Source: Desulfosporosinus metallidurans (GTDB lineage Bacteria; Bacillota; Desulfitobacteriia; Desulfitobacteriales; Desulfitobacteriaceae). From it: a stretch of DNA of 64,000 nt. Position 1 is the stretch's first letter. Every line of letters begins with the position of its first letter. The stretch is from assembly GCF_001936615.1 (NCBI RefSeq), contig NZ_MLBF01000004.1:1-64000 (forward strand), in the 5' to 3' direction. The notes under the pieces are model-generated. The model was not told the DNA's origin and did no database searches. It saw only the letters and a list, made by a program, of their open reading frames with translations. This document shows, one piece after another, positions 45,301-54,200 of this stretch. Both the position numbers and the translations under genes were made by a program.

Positions 45301-46700
45301 ATAGTTACAGTACTGCCAGCGGCTGATACCGTATAGTCGCTCCCAGCCGTCAGCGTAGTCCCGCCATTGGTTATACTGGTTAAAATATGTCCGTTAAGCG
45401 TCATTGTTATTGGCACATCGGCTTGATTAGCAGTATTCTTGTCAAAAACAGCCGTCACAGGGGTTATAACACTATTATTGTTTCCCTGGGGACTGCTTTC
45501 TTGCAGTCTCTGCCAGACCGATTTATGGGCATTTAGATCCCCCAATGCAATCAAGGACTGATAGGTTGCCATAGCATCAGTTTTTCCTGGATTATAAGGA
45601 GAGTAAAACGATCCGTCGTCTAACTGAAAACTGAGCAAATCATCCAACATGGTTTTCCCGTTCTTTTTCCAGCCATCCGCCAAGGGATCTTCACCGACAG
45701 CCACCAAACCTGAAATTACTGTAGCTACACTGTTTGGATTATCTGTTCCCCAGGAAGCAAATCCTCCTGTATCCTGTTGTATCCCCTTAAGGTAAGCCTT
45801 GGCTTTAACCATAGAGTCGGTAACACCAGCTACCGTTTGATGGTTAGCCAGAACCAGCAAGGCCATCCCTGTTTGATCAGGATCACTAGTGTTGTAACCA
45901 GTTGAGTAAAAAAATGCTCCGTCCGAATTTTGATATGCCAATAAATTTGATATTGCTTTTTCTTGGTCATACTGTGTTTTCGCAGCATCTAGAGCGAGCA
46001 TGGCCCAGATTTGGTCGCTCGAAGTTGGACCATAGGAACCTGGGAATGCACCTGTACTGCTGTCCTGTGTCCCCTTCAGTTCTGACAAGAGGTTACGTCC
46101 GTTTAAAGTATTGCTTGGATCCTCTCCCTTGGCCAGTGTTCCCAGAATATTTCCGGCAAGACTAGTTTCTTTGCTGCTGTCCCAAGTAGTTCCTATACTT
46201 TCCCCTGCACCCCACAGTCCTACAGTTTCCCACCAGGAAGTGGCTTTACTAGAATTGCTTTGATAGTAGTTAAGTACTTTCGTTAAACTAGTTGAATAAG
46301 CCGGCGTGGAATCGGAAACCGTTATCTGCAAAGCCTGAGGATTGCCGGCACTGAAGATAAAATTTAAAGTTGTTGTTCCTGACGGCTGTTGGGCTAGGTA
46401 GCCTTTACCAATGGAAATACTACTGGCGGTCGTTACCGTATAGTCGCTCCCTGCCGTCAGCGTAGTCCCGCCATTAGTTATACTGGTTAAGGTGTCGTTT
46501 CCGTAAACAGCCATGGTTACAGATATATCGGCCTGCTTAGATAGGTTCTTGTCAAAAACAGCCGTCACAGGCGTTATGGTACTGTTCGTATCTGTTGCCG
46601 CGTAAGCTGGTTTAGCCAAAGGAATTTGCATAACCAGCGTGGAAATCATCATTACAGCTATCAACAGCCATGAATATAATTTTCGAAACTCTCTTTTCAT
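42381..46700 (-). CDS. Cell-wall protein with intrinsic factor/transcobalamin-like modules
   Basis: 1439 aa. Signal peptide 1-34 (AYA-AT); CBM_X2-like repeat 41-131; helical alpha/alpha-barrel repeats 134-400 (QNSDGAFF, QDTGGFASW, QLDDGSFYS); second X2 repeat 411-501; DUF4430 515-620 (SGWMYSVNGVYP, NGDVVVWRYTTNMGKDIG); ZU5-like beta domain about 685-825; three cell-wall-binding type 2 repeats 830-1127 (RLAGLDRFQTA, YGGSDRYSTA, YAGSDRYATA); second alpha/alpha barrel 1140-1439 (LPDGGFSLDG, DSEGGFKSGG, SADGGFKHLL). An alpha6/alpha6 barrel plus DUF4430 is the architecture of the animal B12 carriers. With a B12 riboswitch upstream and an ECF importer downstream, surface B12 capture is a strong inference. 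ATG with GGAGGGG upstream. Confidence 0.85.
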   Translation of the reverse strand: MKREFRKLYSWLLIAVMMISTLVMQIPLAKPAYAATDTNSTITPVTAVFDKNLSKQADISVTMAVYGNDTLTSITNGGTTLTAGSDYTVTTASSISIGKGYLAQQPSGTTTLNFIFSAGNPQALQITVSDSTPAYSTSLTKVLNYYQSNSSKATSWWETVGLWGAGESIGTTWDSSKETSLAGNILGTLAKGEDPSNTLNGRNLLSELKGTQDSSTGAFPGSYGPTSSDQIWAMLALDAAKTQYDQEKAISNLLAYQNSDGAFFYSTGYNTSDPDQTGMALLVLANHQTVAGVTDSMVKAKAYLKGIQQDTGGFASWGTDNPNSVATVISGLVAVGEDPLADGWKKNGKTMLDDLLSFQLDDGSFYSPYNPGKTDAMATYQSLIALGDLNAHKSVWQRLQESSPQGNNNSVITPVTAVFDKNTANQADVPITMTLNGHILTSITNGGTTLTAGSDYTVSAAGSTVTIAKGYLAQQATGTTTLNFLFSVGNPQTLQITVSDSTPTGSGSITQPPVQSNITLTVVGKNGQTILPSTTVPLESGDTAYSVLIRKLGQAAVTGSGSYVSGINGINAGTDGPSSGWMYSVNGVYPSVGAAAITLKNGDVVVWRYTTNMGKDIGAPDNSGAGTATSASSIPAQPTVTNPVGSTGSNSQTNQDALAVLTNVTAQQQAGARLPENTPSVSSTATERVVLQAADGVQLTVPPGALNNQSTPVKFTVEIGKVTTPPKADTGATVLNPLKYQRQFGLESSKGAVQEEPVQFNAPVEISFPVASGDLPSGITTQQLAIYWWNTTKNDWVKLGGVFDPITKTLSVPTYHFSTYAVMADVSSVPKRLAGLDRFQTANVVATQGWKAGADNVVLVNAYAFSDALAAVPLAFKLNAPILLTETNTLTPSTLEEIQKMTPKKITLIGGTAVISQAIQAELEKVYGADNVLRYGGSDRYSTAALIATALGTTGKAIIANGGENSYADALAVSSYAAYKGIPILFTERTVLPDPTVQALTAQKVSSTIVVGGSYVIPEDITQRLPGVVRYAGSDRYATATAIAQGLNLNTDRVYVVTGLNFADALTAGNLAAHSFSPVIMVDDTIPEAASSFLTAHKGTTTELVIVGGTGIISADQETKLRTLVPNLVQPKEGATTRQQVDETISGLAVWEKAYIQAAFKQAASGEIIDPTVYNWPTVGLGRLDLNDGLSSYLAKNEKYIGQDWNSVTRKVTDLARISLAVGAAKGDPRNFGGKDLIAEIANYPDIEAQGINGPIFALLALNSGDYNLPSAAQWTTEKLLKIILNKQLPDGGFSLDGTGDSDPDITAMALQALAPYHSDSHPEVQAVVNKALACLSTLQDSEGGFKSGGTDSSESVSQTMIALSSLGIDLDTNSMFIKNNNTLLSALLQFRSADGGFKHLLTGNSDNTASEQALLALASYVRLKDGKNSLYDFRSEKP

Positions 46701-46760
46701 TTCTATTCTTCCCCTCCTACATACCTCTAACTAAACTATCCCCTCGGTTACTTTGAACAT

Positions 46761-46792
46761 CAAAAAAACCTCTCAACCGATTGGTCAAGAGG
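46761..46792 (-). terminator. Attenuator terminator of cobalamin riboswitch I
   Basis: CCTCTTGACC AATC GGTTGAGAGG followed by TTTTTTT on the minus strand, between the riboswitch and the start codon of the large gene. Confidence 0.8.
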
Positions 46793-46865
46793 CTAAAAAT
46801 ACTGATAATCATCAATTGATGCCAGCACTTTTAACACCTCCCTCTATCGCTCGTAGAGTAGTTGG

Positions 46866-47030
46866 TGTAAATACAGGTAGGTCTTCTGACTCTGGATCAT
46901 CAATGTTTCGCACCTTCCCAGACTATGCCAGTGGCCTTCACGAAACATTTCCCCATCACAGCGGCGGGACCGTGCAGGAATTGCACCTGCTTCCTTTTTA
47001 ACCGAAGCACTCATGCTCCGATACCTGAAT
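46866..47030 (-). promoter_or_regulatory. Cobalamin riboswitch I
   Basis: Minus strand carries CCTGCACGGTCCCGCCGCTG, GGCCACTGGC, TCTGGGAAGG and the B12 box GAGTCAGAAGACCTACCTG in the right order. Followed by an intrinsic terminator, so B12 should switch off transcription of the 42381-46700 gene and the ECF operon. Confidence 0.92.
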
Positions 47031-47052
47031 TTTTCATAAATTAAAATTTACG

Positions 47053-47247
47053 TTATCTCCTATGAGCTAGTCCATTGGTTTTCCGTCGGGATAATTCTTC
47101 GAGTTCGTCTTCAATATCTATGAACTTCACAAGCCACTGAATCCTCTGCTCCTTTTCCGAATTATACTTCCCAAAGATTTCTCCTCGCGCATCAAGCAAC
47201 GCTTGCCTGTGCTCTTCCATCTCCTGATTCTTCTCTCGATATCTCAC
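47053..47247 (-). CDS. Small charged protein between two cobalamin riboswitches
   Basis: 64 aa, GTG start with GAAGGAGGCC at ideal spacing. Highly charged, likely a single long helix or coiled coil (EMEEHRQALLDARGEIFGKY, WLVKFIDIEDELEELSRR). No family recognised. It is transcribed only if riboswitch II reads through, and ends just before riboswitch I. Either a real B12-controlled small protein or a leader peptide. Confidence 0.6.
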   Translation of the reverse strand: MRYREKNQEMEEHRQALLDARGEIFGKYNSEKEQRIQWLVKFIDIEDELEELSRRKTNGLAHRR

Positions 47248-47272
47248 CAGTCAGGCCTCCTTCAAGAGAAAC

Positions 47273-47304
47273 AAAAAAAAGCCTCTACAGAATACCTGTA
47301 AAGG
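47273..47304 (-). terminator. Attenuator terminator of cobalamin riboswitch II
   Basis: CTTTACAG GTATT CTGTAGAG, then GCTTTTTTTT on the minus strand. Confidence 0.78.
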
Positions 47305-47384
47305 GATATAGTGACTCCGCTAGCCGGATAATATACGCTGACTTCCCGACATAAACGACACCTCCCCTATCTTCCGTAGGTTCC

Positions 47385-47545
47385 TGTGTTGATCTGCAAT
47401 GAGCAGGTTTCCTGGCTTTAGTTCATCATTACCCCACGTCTTCCCAGATAAAATCCAGTGACATTTTGTGAGGCAACTCCCTATTACAGTGGCGAGACCG
47501 CGTCAGATTTTAACTGACTTCCCTTTTAAATTCTTTTCCTTAGAA
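47385..47545 (-). promoter_or_regulatory. Cobalamin riboswitch II
   Basis: Minus strand has CGCGGTCTCGCCACTGTAAT, CACTGG, TCTGGGAAG, GATGAACTAAAGCCAGGAAA and CCTGCTC, the conserved core of the B12 element. Its own terminator lies downstream. It is in tandem with riboswitch I. Confidence 0.9.
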
Positions 47546-47791
47546 AAAAATCACTCATTACCTAATATTTAATTGTTTTCATTATAACCTTAACTATAAA
47601 TTCTTGTAAACCCTGTCAGTGCAAAAATTTACAATTATTAGCACTGATTGTCAAACTAATTGTTGCATTCACTGGGTCTTTCTCTCCCCTATCTGACATA
47701 GTCATATCAAGGATGGGGGTGGGCAAATGCAGTTCAATGTCTACCAATTATTTGTTTCAACGTTTGTAATTCATATAATCGATACGTTTGC

Positions 47792-47992
47792 TTACTCTGT
47801 ACGGCTTAATTCTGTTAAAAGTCGGCAATTCGCCTTATCCAATACACTCTTTAACGGCTCATCCAAAACAAAGCTGCAAGAATAGGGAAAATCTTTTAAT
47901 CGAATTATGGTGCTTTCTATTTTTGCAAGCAGATTCTCCGCAGCAATCTCAGCAAAAAAGCTTTCCAGAGATATAGCTGTGGCATAGTATAA
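47792..47992 (-). pseudogene. ParE/RelE-family toxin fragment
   Basis: The minus frame reads AISLESFFAEIAAENLLAKI, then ESTIIRLKDFPYSCSFVLDE, the helix-hairpin pattern of ParE-type toxins (LLxKIExxIxxLKxFPYSCxxVxDE). It lacks a start in this frame and ends early. A TATGCC start with a good ribosome site opens a different frame, so a frameshift is likely. Remaining bases 47546-47791 show nothing. Confidence 0.6.
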
Positions 47993-48014
47993 TCACCTCT
48001 CACTTATTATGCTG

Positions 48015-48031
48015 TTATTATGACATAATAA
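48015..48031. repeat. 17-bp operator-like palindrome upstream of the toxin relic
   Basis: TTATTATGACATAATAA, 8-bp perfect arms, just before the relic's ribosome site; typical position for a toxin-antitoxin operator. Confidence 0.5.
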
Positions 48032-48053
48032 TGTGCAACCGCAATATTGACTA

Positions 48054-48752
48054 TCACGTCAAATTACTTAACCGACTTCCAAACCCTCGAAAAGAGAAAG
48101 ACAAATTCTTTTTAGACCACTGAGTCAATCTCTTCAGATCCTGCTTGTTGCTAGATACTTTTTTAAGTTCCGTACTTCTGCAGCTCTGAACTACATAATT
48201 TGAAGCAATTTCAAAATCCAACATAATTTTCGGTATATCCTCCGCTTCCAGTTCAGGACATAGTGTTGTCCTGAACTCATAGGCCAGCCCGCAGCTTTTT
48301 ATGATTTCCACGCTTTCTAAAACGGAGGCTAATTCCAAACAGCTTGTCCCTGTAACCTGCTCATATTTCCTGAGCGGAGCCTTTAAGTCCATGGCGATAA
48401 AATCCAGTAGCTTATCCTCCATCAACGCTCTCAAACTATCCGGATTTGTTCCGTTGGTGTCAAGCTTTACGAGCAAACTCATGGCCTTCAATTCTTTGAT
48501 AAAAACGTTTAGATCCTTTTGCAACGTCGGTTCTCCGCCAGTTACAACCACTGCATCGATCATTCCTTTTCTTTTCGCAAGGAATTCGAAAATCTCCTCA
48601 GGCAGAATACCCGTTGAACCATCATTTTCATCGATAAGCCTGAAATTGTGACAATAACCACATCTTAAGTTACAGCCCTGCGTGAAAACCACGGACGCTA
48701 TCTTACCCGGATAATCCACAAATGACGTCTTCACAAATCCTCCAATATTCAT
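48054..48752 (-). CDS. nrdG: Anaerobic ribonucleotide reductase activating protein
   Basis: 232-aa radical SAM activase. TQGCNLRCGYCHN holds the cluster cysteines (CxxxCxxC); VVVTGGEPTLQ is the GGE SAM-binding motif. It installs the glycyl radical in NrdD. The ATG overlaps the nrdD stop by 4 nt. Slightly longer than E. coli NrdG, like other clostridial homologues. Confidence 0.93.
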   Translation of the reverse strand: MNIGGFVKTSFVDYPGKIASVVFTQGCNLRCGYCHNFRLIDENDGSTGILPEEIFEFLAKRKGMIDAVVVTGGEPTLQKDLNVFIKELKAMSLLVKLDTNGTNPDSLRALMEDKLLDFIAMDLKAPLRKYEQVTGTSCLELASVLESVEIIKSCGLAYEFRTTLCPELEAEDIPKIMLDFEIASNYVVQSCRSTELKKVSSNKQDLKRLTQWSKKNLSFSFRGFGSRLSNLT

Positions 48753-50839
48753 GCTAACACCTCTGGCATCACGAATTTTTTCCTCTGAGCGTACTCTTCT
48801 TTCTTCCCAAGATTATAGTTCTTGACCGGTCTGAGGTAGCCTGTCACTCTGGACCATACTTCGGCTTCGGCACCACATTCAGGACAATCGAAATGTTCTC
48901 CGCTGATATATCCGTGAGAGTCGCAGATACTGAAGGTTGGAGTAATGGAGATATAGGGGATTTTGTGTTTGTTAAATATTTTTTGAATAAGCCGCTTACA
49001 AACACTAATATCCTCAATCGCTTCTCCAAGATAGAGGTGCTGAACCGTTCCTCCTGTGTAAAGAGACTGCAATTCGTCCTGTAGCTCCAAAACCTCAAAA
49101 ATATCCTCCGTATACCCTACCGGAAGTTGGGTTGAGTTTGAATAATAAGGAACTTCATCGCCAGCCGTAATAATTGAGTCATATCTTTTAGTATCCAACA
49201 TAGCCAGACGGTAAGAGGTTCCCTCTGCTGGCGTCGCCTCTAAATTGTAGACGTTTCCGGTCTCCTGTTGAAATTTAACCAATAGCTCTCTCAAATAGTT
49301 CATAACACTCACGGAAAACTCCCGTCCTTCTTCCGTTTCAATGCCTTTTCCCATGAAATTTAGTAACGCCTCATTCATCCCGACGATACCGATCGTACTG
49401 AAATGATTGTGCCAATAATGCCCCGTCCGCTCCTTTGAATGTCTCAAATAATAGCAAGAATAGGGATACAGACCCCTTTCTGACTGCTGCTCAATCATTT
49501 TCCGCTTAATTTCCAAGGCCGTGCGCCCGATTTCCGCCATATGTTTCAGACGTTCCATAAATTCTTGTTTTGTCTTGGCTAGGTAAGCTAATCTGGGCAG
49601 GTTAATGGTAACAACACCGATGGATCCTGTGAGAGGATTGCTTCCGAACAACCCCCCACCTCGTTTTCTCAGTTCACCGGTATCAAGCCTTAACCGGCAG
49701 CACATAGATACTGCATCTTCAGGAGACAGATCTGAGTTGACATAATTCGCAAAATAAGGGATGCCATACTTACACGTAATTCTCATAAAGGCATCCGTGA
49801 CAGGACTCTCCCAATCAAAATCTTGGGTAATATTAAGGGTAGGAATTGGGAACGTAAACACTCTGCCCTTGGAATCTCCTTCCAGCATAACGTCACAGAA
49901 CGCCAAGTTGAACATATCCAACTCTTCCTGAAACTCTCCATATTTAGCCTCAGTATAGGTTCCGCCGATAATTACTTGCTCCTCTCTCAACGTGGAAGGC
50001 ACCTTGATGTCAAACGTAAGGTTGGAAAAGGGGCACTGAAATCCAACTCGTGTGGGAACATTGATGTTAAAAATAAATTCTTGCAAGCACTGTTTGACTT
50101 GGGTAAAGGTCAATTGGTCATACCGGATAAACGGTGCACAGAAGGTGTCAAAACTAGACCAAGCCTGAGCTCCGGCCGTTTCCCCTTGTGTCGTAAAGGT
50201 AGAATTTACGATTTGCCCAAGGAACGATCGCAAATGTTTGGCTGGACCGCTTTCCACCTTGCCAGGTACTCCTCCGAATCCGTCAAGCAGGAGCTGTCTC
50301 AAATCCCAACCTGCACAATAGGGTCCGAAAAAGCCCAGGTCATGGATGTGGCAGTCTCCACTTTCATGTGCCTCTCGAATTTCCTGAGGATAGATTTCAT
50401 AAAGCCAATACTTTTTGGTGAAGACTTCTCGAATGTAATTGTTTAAACCATTAATACTTTTTTGGGTGTTCGCATTCTCACTAATTTGCCAGTCCTTATC
50501 TCCTAAGTAGTCGGAAAACATTCCAATCGTCGCCCCAATAAGAGCATCCATCTCACGGGTGCTTTTCCTTTTTTGACGATAAAGGATGAAGGCTTTGGCG
50601 GTTTTAGCATGTCCGTTTTCTATGAGGACTTTTTCGACGATATCTTGGATTGATTCTACATCCGGTTGCTTGTCCCTGAATTTTTTCTGTATTACATCGA
50701 TAACCTGTCGGCCTATTTCTTCAGCCCGCTCATAGTCCGATCCTCCACACGCAGTGGCGGCTTTGAAAATGGCATGTACTATTTTCTCTTGATTAAACGT
50801 CTCAAGTCTTCCATTTCTTTTAATAATTTCTGTTATCAT
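48749..50839 (-). CDS. nrdD: Anaerobic (class III) ribonucleoside-triphosphate reductase
   Basis: 696 aa. ATP-cone 1-95 (IIKRNGRLETFNQEKIVHAI), glycyl-radical barrel, zinc site SICDSHGY ... CPECG, and the C-terminal glycyl radical loop RVTGYLRPVKNYNLGKKEEY. Makes dNTPs without oxygen and without B12. GGAGGGTG ribosome site. Controlled by cobalamin riboswitch III, so expected when B12 is scarce. Confidence 0.95.
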   Translation of the reverse strand: MITEIIKRNGRLETFNQEKIVHAIFKAATACGGSDYERAEEIGRQVIDVIQKKFRDKQPDVESIQDIVEKVLIENGHAKTAKAFILYRQKRKSTREMDALIGATIGMFSDYLGDKDWQISENANTQKSINGLNNYIREVFTKKYWLYEIYPQEIREAHESGDCHIHDLGFFGPYCAGWDLRQLLLDGFGGVPGKVESGPAKHLRSFLGQIVNSTFTTQGETAGAQAWSSFDTFCAPFIRYDQLTFTQVKQCLQEFIFNINVPTRVGFQCPFSNLTFDIKVPSTLREEQVIIGGTYTEAKYGEFQEELDMFNLAFCDVMLEGDSKGRVFTFPIPTLNITQDFDWESPVTDAFMRITCKYGIPYFANYVNSDLSPEDAVSMCCRLRLDTGELRKRGGGLFGSNPLTGSIGVVTINLPRLAYLAKTKQEFMERLKHMAEIGRTALEIKRKMIEQQSERGLYPYSCYYLRHSKERTGHYWHNHFSTIGIVGMNEALLNFMGKGIETEEGREFSVSVMNYLRELLVKFQQETGNVYNLEATPAEGTSYRLAMLDTKRYDSIITAGDEVPYYSNSTQLPVGYTEDIFEVLELQDELQSLYTGGTVQHLYLGEAIEDISVCKRLIQKIFNKHKIPYISITPTFSICDSHGYISGEHFDCPECGAEAEVWSRVTGYLRPVKNYNLGKKEEYAQRKKFVMPEVLA

Positions 50840-50867
50840 CGGTTAAACACCCTCCAATTTTTCAAAT

Positions 50868-50900
50868 TAAAAAGCCCCTTGACGATGAGCGCCAAGAGGC
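50868..50900 (-). terminator. Attenuator terminator of cobalamin riboswitch III
   Basis: GCCTCTTG / CAAGGGGC stem followed by TTTTTAATTT on the minus strand, 30 nt before nrdD. Confidence 0.75.
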
Positions 50901-50964
50901 TGTGTATATCCCTGAATACAACACTAACTTATGGAACCCCCCTATCGCTCGTAGAGTTATTGGT

Positions 50965-51128
50965 TCATTAATAAAGGCAGGTCTTCTGACTTTGGTTCAT
51001 GAATGCTTCACGCCTTCCCGGTATGAGCCAGTGGCCTCTAGTATGAAACATCTCCCCATTACAGTGGCGGGACCGTGCAGGACTTTTACCTGCTTCCCTT
51101 TTAAGCTGTACTCTTAGTACTTGCACCT
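50965..51128 (-). promoter_or_regulatory. Cobalamin riboswitch III (upstream of nrdDG)
   Basis: Minus strand: CCTGCACGGTCCCGCCACTG, GGCCACTGGC, CCGGGAAGG, B12 box AAGTCAGAAGACCTGCC. Downstream it shares ACTCTACGAGCGATAG-like sequence with riboswitch I, so the two have a common expression platform. Confidence 0.92.
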
Positions 51129-51228
51129 TTATTTTCCAATATTCAATTGCTATCATGTTATCGTATATCCACCTAATGTGTCAACCAGGAAATTCAATCT
51201 TGAAATTATTAATTGCTGCCCCAATTTT

Positions 51229-54200
51229 TTATTTATACGCCAAACTAGTACTTAACATCTTCTCAATCTCTTTAAGCTCTTTATTGTTACGCTTTGCGTA
51301 ATCATCCACTTGATCCTTATCAATTCTGTGGATATCAAAATAGTTTGCCTCTTCAGAGGCAAAGTACAGCCCGCACACACTAGCAACAGGATCCATCATA
51401 TAATGTTCTGTCAAAGTTATACCCGTATTACGTTCTCCCTCTAAAAGCTGAAAAAGCTTTGTTTTTTCAGCATGATCCCGAAGACTAGGATATCCAAAGG
51501 CAGGTCTTATTCCCCTAAATGACCCCTTTAATAAAGATCTAAGTTCTAGCTTTTCATCTGGAGAGTACCCCCAATAATCCTTTCTTACCTGAAAATGTAA
51601 TAACTCTGCAAAGGCTTCTGCCAGTCTATCAGCAAGAAGTTTTACCATAATTGCTCCGTAGTCATTGCCTTGTTCTTTAAGTTTCTCGGCATACTCCTTA
51701 GCGCCTATTCCTGCAGTCACAATAAATCCACCTAAATAATCAGTTTTTCCACTATCCTTAGGGGCTATATAATCTGCAAGGCATCTATAGACATTATCCT
51801 TGGAAACCGCTTGTTGCCTTAACATATTGAAGGTGGTAACACTTCCATTATGGTACATTTCAAGGTCATCTCCTAGAGAGTTAGCAGGAAAAATACCCAA
51901 AACAGCATTTGCTGTAAGTATGTCTTCCCTCTCCAGTAAATCTAACATTTCATTGGCATCATCAAAAAGCTTTTTAGCCTCTTCGCTAAATTTAGGATCT
52001 TCCATAATTTTGGGATACACCATGCCCATATCCCAAGCTACAAAGAAATAAGACCAATCAATATAGTTTCTAAGCTCGCTGATGGGGAAATTTTTTAAAT
52101 GTTTGGTTCCAATTAAGTTTGGAACGTTAATACTTTCCTTATCCCAATCTATTTGAAGTTTCTTTTCTCTAGCTTCTTCGATCGGCACAAGCTTTCTTTC
52201 AATTTTCCCGTAGCTTTCGCTTATAGTTTGGTATTCCTCCTCAATTTGAGCTAAATACCTCTCTCTTCCATTCTTATCGACCAGCTTTTTGGCAGCTTCT
52301 ACGGCTTTAGAAGCATCAACACTATACACGACTCCCTTTGAATAGTTAGGTGCAATCTTTAAGGCTGTGTGAGTCTTAGAGGTTGTTGCTCCACCAATCA
52401 TCAAGGGGATGTTAAACCCTTGCCGTTCCATTTCTTCCGCTACATTAGACATCTCATCTAAAGAGGGAGTAATCAGTCCACTCAGAGCTATGATATCAGC
52501 ATTTTCTTTTTTTGCTGTTTGCAGGATTACTTCGCAAGATGCCATTACTCCAAGATCAATAACTTCAAAATTATTGCAAGACAGAATAACGGAAACGATG
52601 TTTTTGCCGATATCATGGACATCCCCCTTAACCGTGGCAACGACCACTTTTCCTGCACTGCTACTTTCACTGCTCTTCTTCTCTGCCTCAATGTAGGGTA
52701 ATAAAACACCCACTGCCTTTTTCATAACTCTGGCGCTTTTTACAACCTGGGGGAGAAACATTTTTCCTTCGCCAAATAATTCTCCAACCACCTTCATTCC
52801 ATCCATTAAGGGACCTTCGATAACCTCTTCTGCTCTGTCATATTGTCTTCTGACTTCTTCAACGTCTTCTTCTATAAATTCTGCTATGCCTTTGACTAAG
52901 GCATGAATTAATCGTTCCTTAGAATCTTGCTCTCGCCAGGCAAGTTTATTCTCAACTTGATCCCCGCCAGACGCTTTGTATTTTTCCGCAAACTCTAAGA
53001 GTTTTTCAGCAGAATCAGGTGTCTTATTTAGTACTACATCTTCAACCTTTTCCAGCAGCTCCTTATCTATTTCATCGTAAATTTGAATCATACTTGGGTT
53101 TACAATAGCCATATCCATTCCTGCAGCAATAGCGTGATACAAAAACACAGAGTGCATAGCCTCTCTAATGGCATTGTTTCCTCTAAAGGAGAAGGATAAA
53201 TTACTTACCCCACCACTGACCTTGGCATGAGGAAGATTTTCCTTGATCCATTTTACGGTGTTAATAAAATCGACCGCGTAATTATTGTGCTCTTCAATCC
53301 CTGTGGCAATGGCTAAAATATTAGGGTCAAAAATAATATCCGTTGGTGGAAACTTCACCTTATTTACTAATAAATCATACGCTCTTTTGCAAACTGTTAT
53401 TCGCTTTTCAAAAGTATCTGCCTGGCCTTGTTCATCAAAAGCCATTACCACAACGCCCGCGCCATATCGTTTAATTAACGTTGCTTGCCGAATAAACTCC
53501 TCTTCCCCTACTTTTAGGCTTATGGAATTTACGACAGCTTTGCCTTGGATTGCCTTTAAGCCTGCTTCCAGAACCTCAAATTTTGAGGAATCAATCATTA
53601 CCGGTACTCTGGAAATCTCCGGCTCACTAGCAAGCAGCTTAAGAAATAGATCCATTTCACTTAAGGCATCAAGCAGCCCATCATCAAAGTTTATATCTAT
53701 AATTTGGGCTCCATTTTCCACCTGTTCTTTGGCCACAAATAAGGCTTCTTCATAGTTTTTCTCTCTGATTAATCTTGCAAACTTAGCTGATCCAGAAACA
53801 TTCGTTCGTTCCCCAATATTGACAAAATTATTTTCTTTCTTTATGACAATGGCTTCAAGACCACAGTAAACCGTCTCTTTCTCGATCAGAGGGATTTTCC
53901 TTGGTTTGATACCCTTAATCGCTGCACTGATCGCTTTAATATGCGCTGGGGTTGAACCGCAGCATGCCCCGACAATATTTAAATGACCTTCCTCTGCCAA
54001 TTCCTTGACCAAAGCCGCAGTTTCTTCCGGACGTTCCTCATACTCCCCAAGGGAGTTTGGCAGACCTGCATTTGGATGAAAAGTTACATAACGATCTTGT
54101 GTTTTGGAAAGATTTTTAATGAAAGGAATTAAATCCTTGGCTCCAAAGGAACAATTTAATCCTATGCCAAGAATTTCATCACCCTTCATAGTGTGGGCAA

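Noticed and set aside
49823-50446. 207-codon plus-strand frame inside nrdD
   Set aside because: Shadow of nrdD; no ribosome site or domain.
53285-53755. 156-codon plus-strand frame inside metH
   Set aside because: Shadow of metH.
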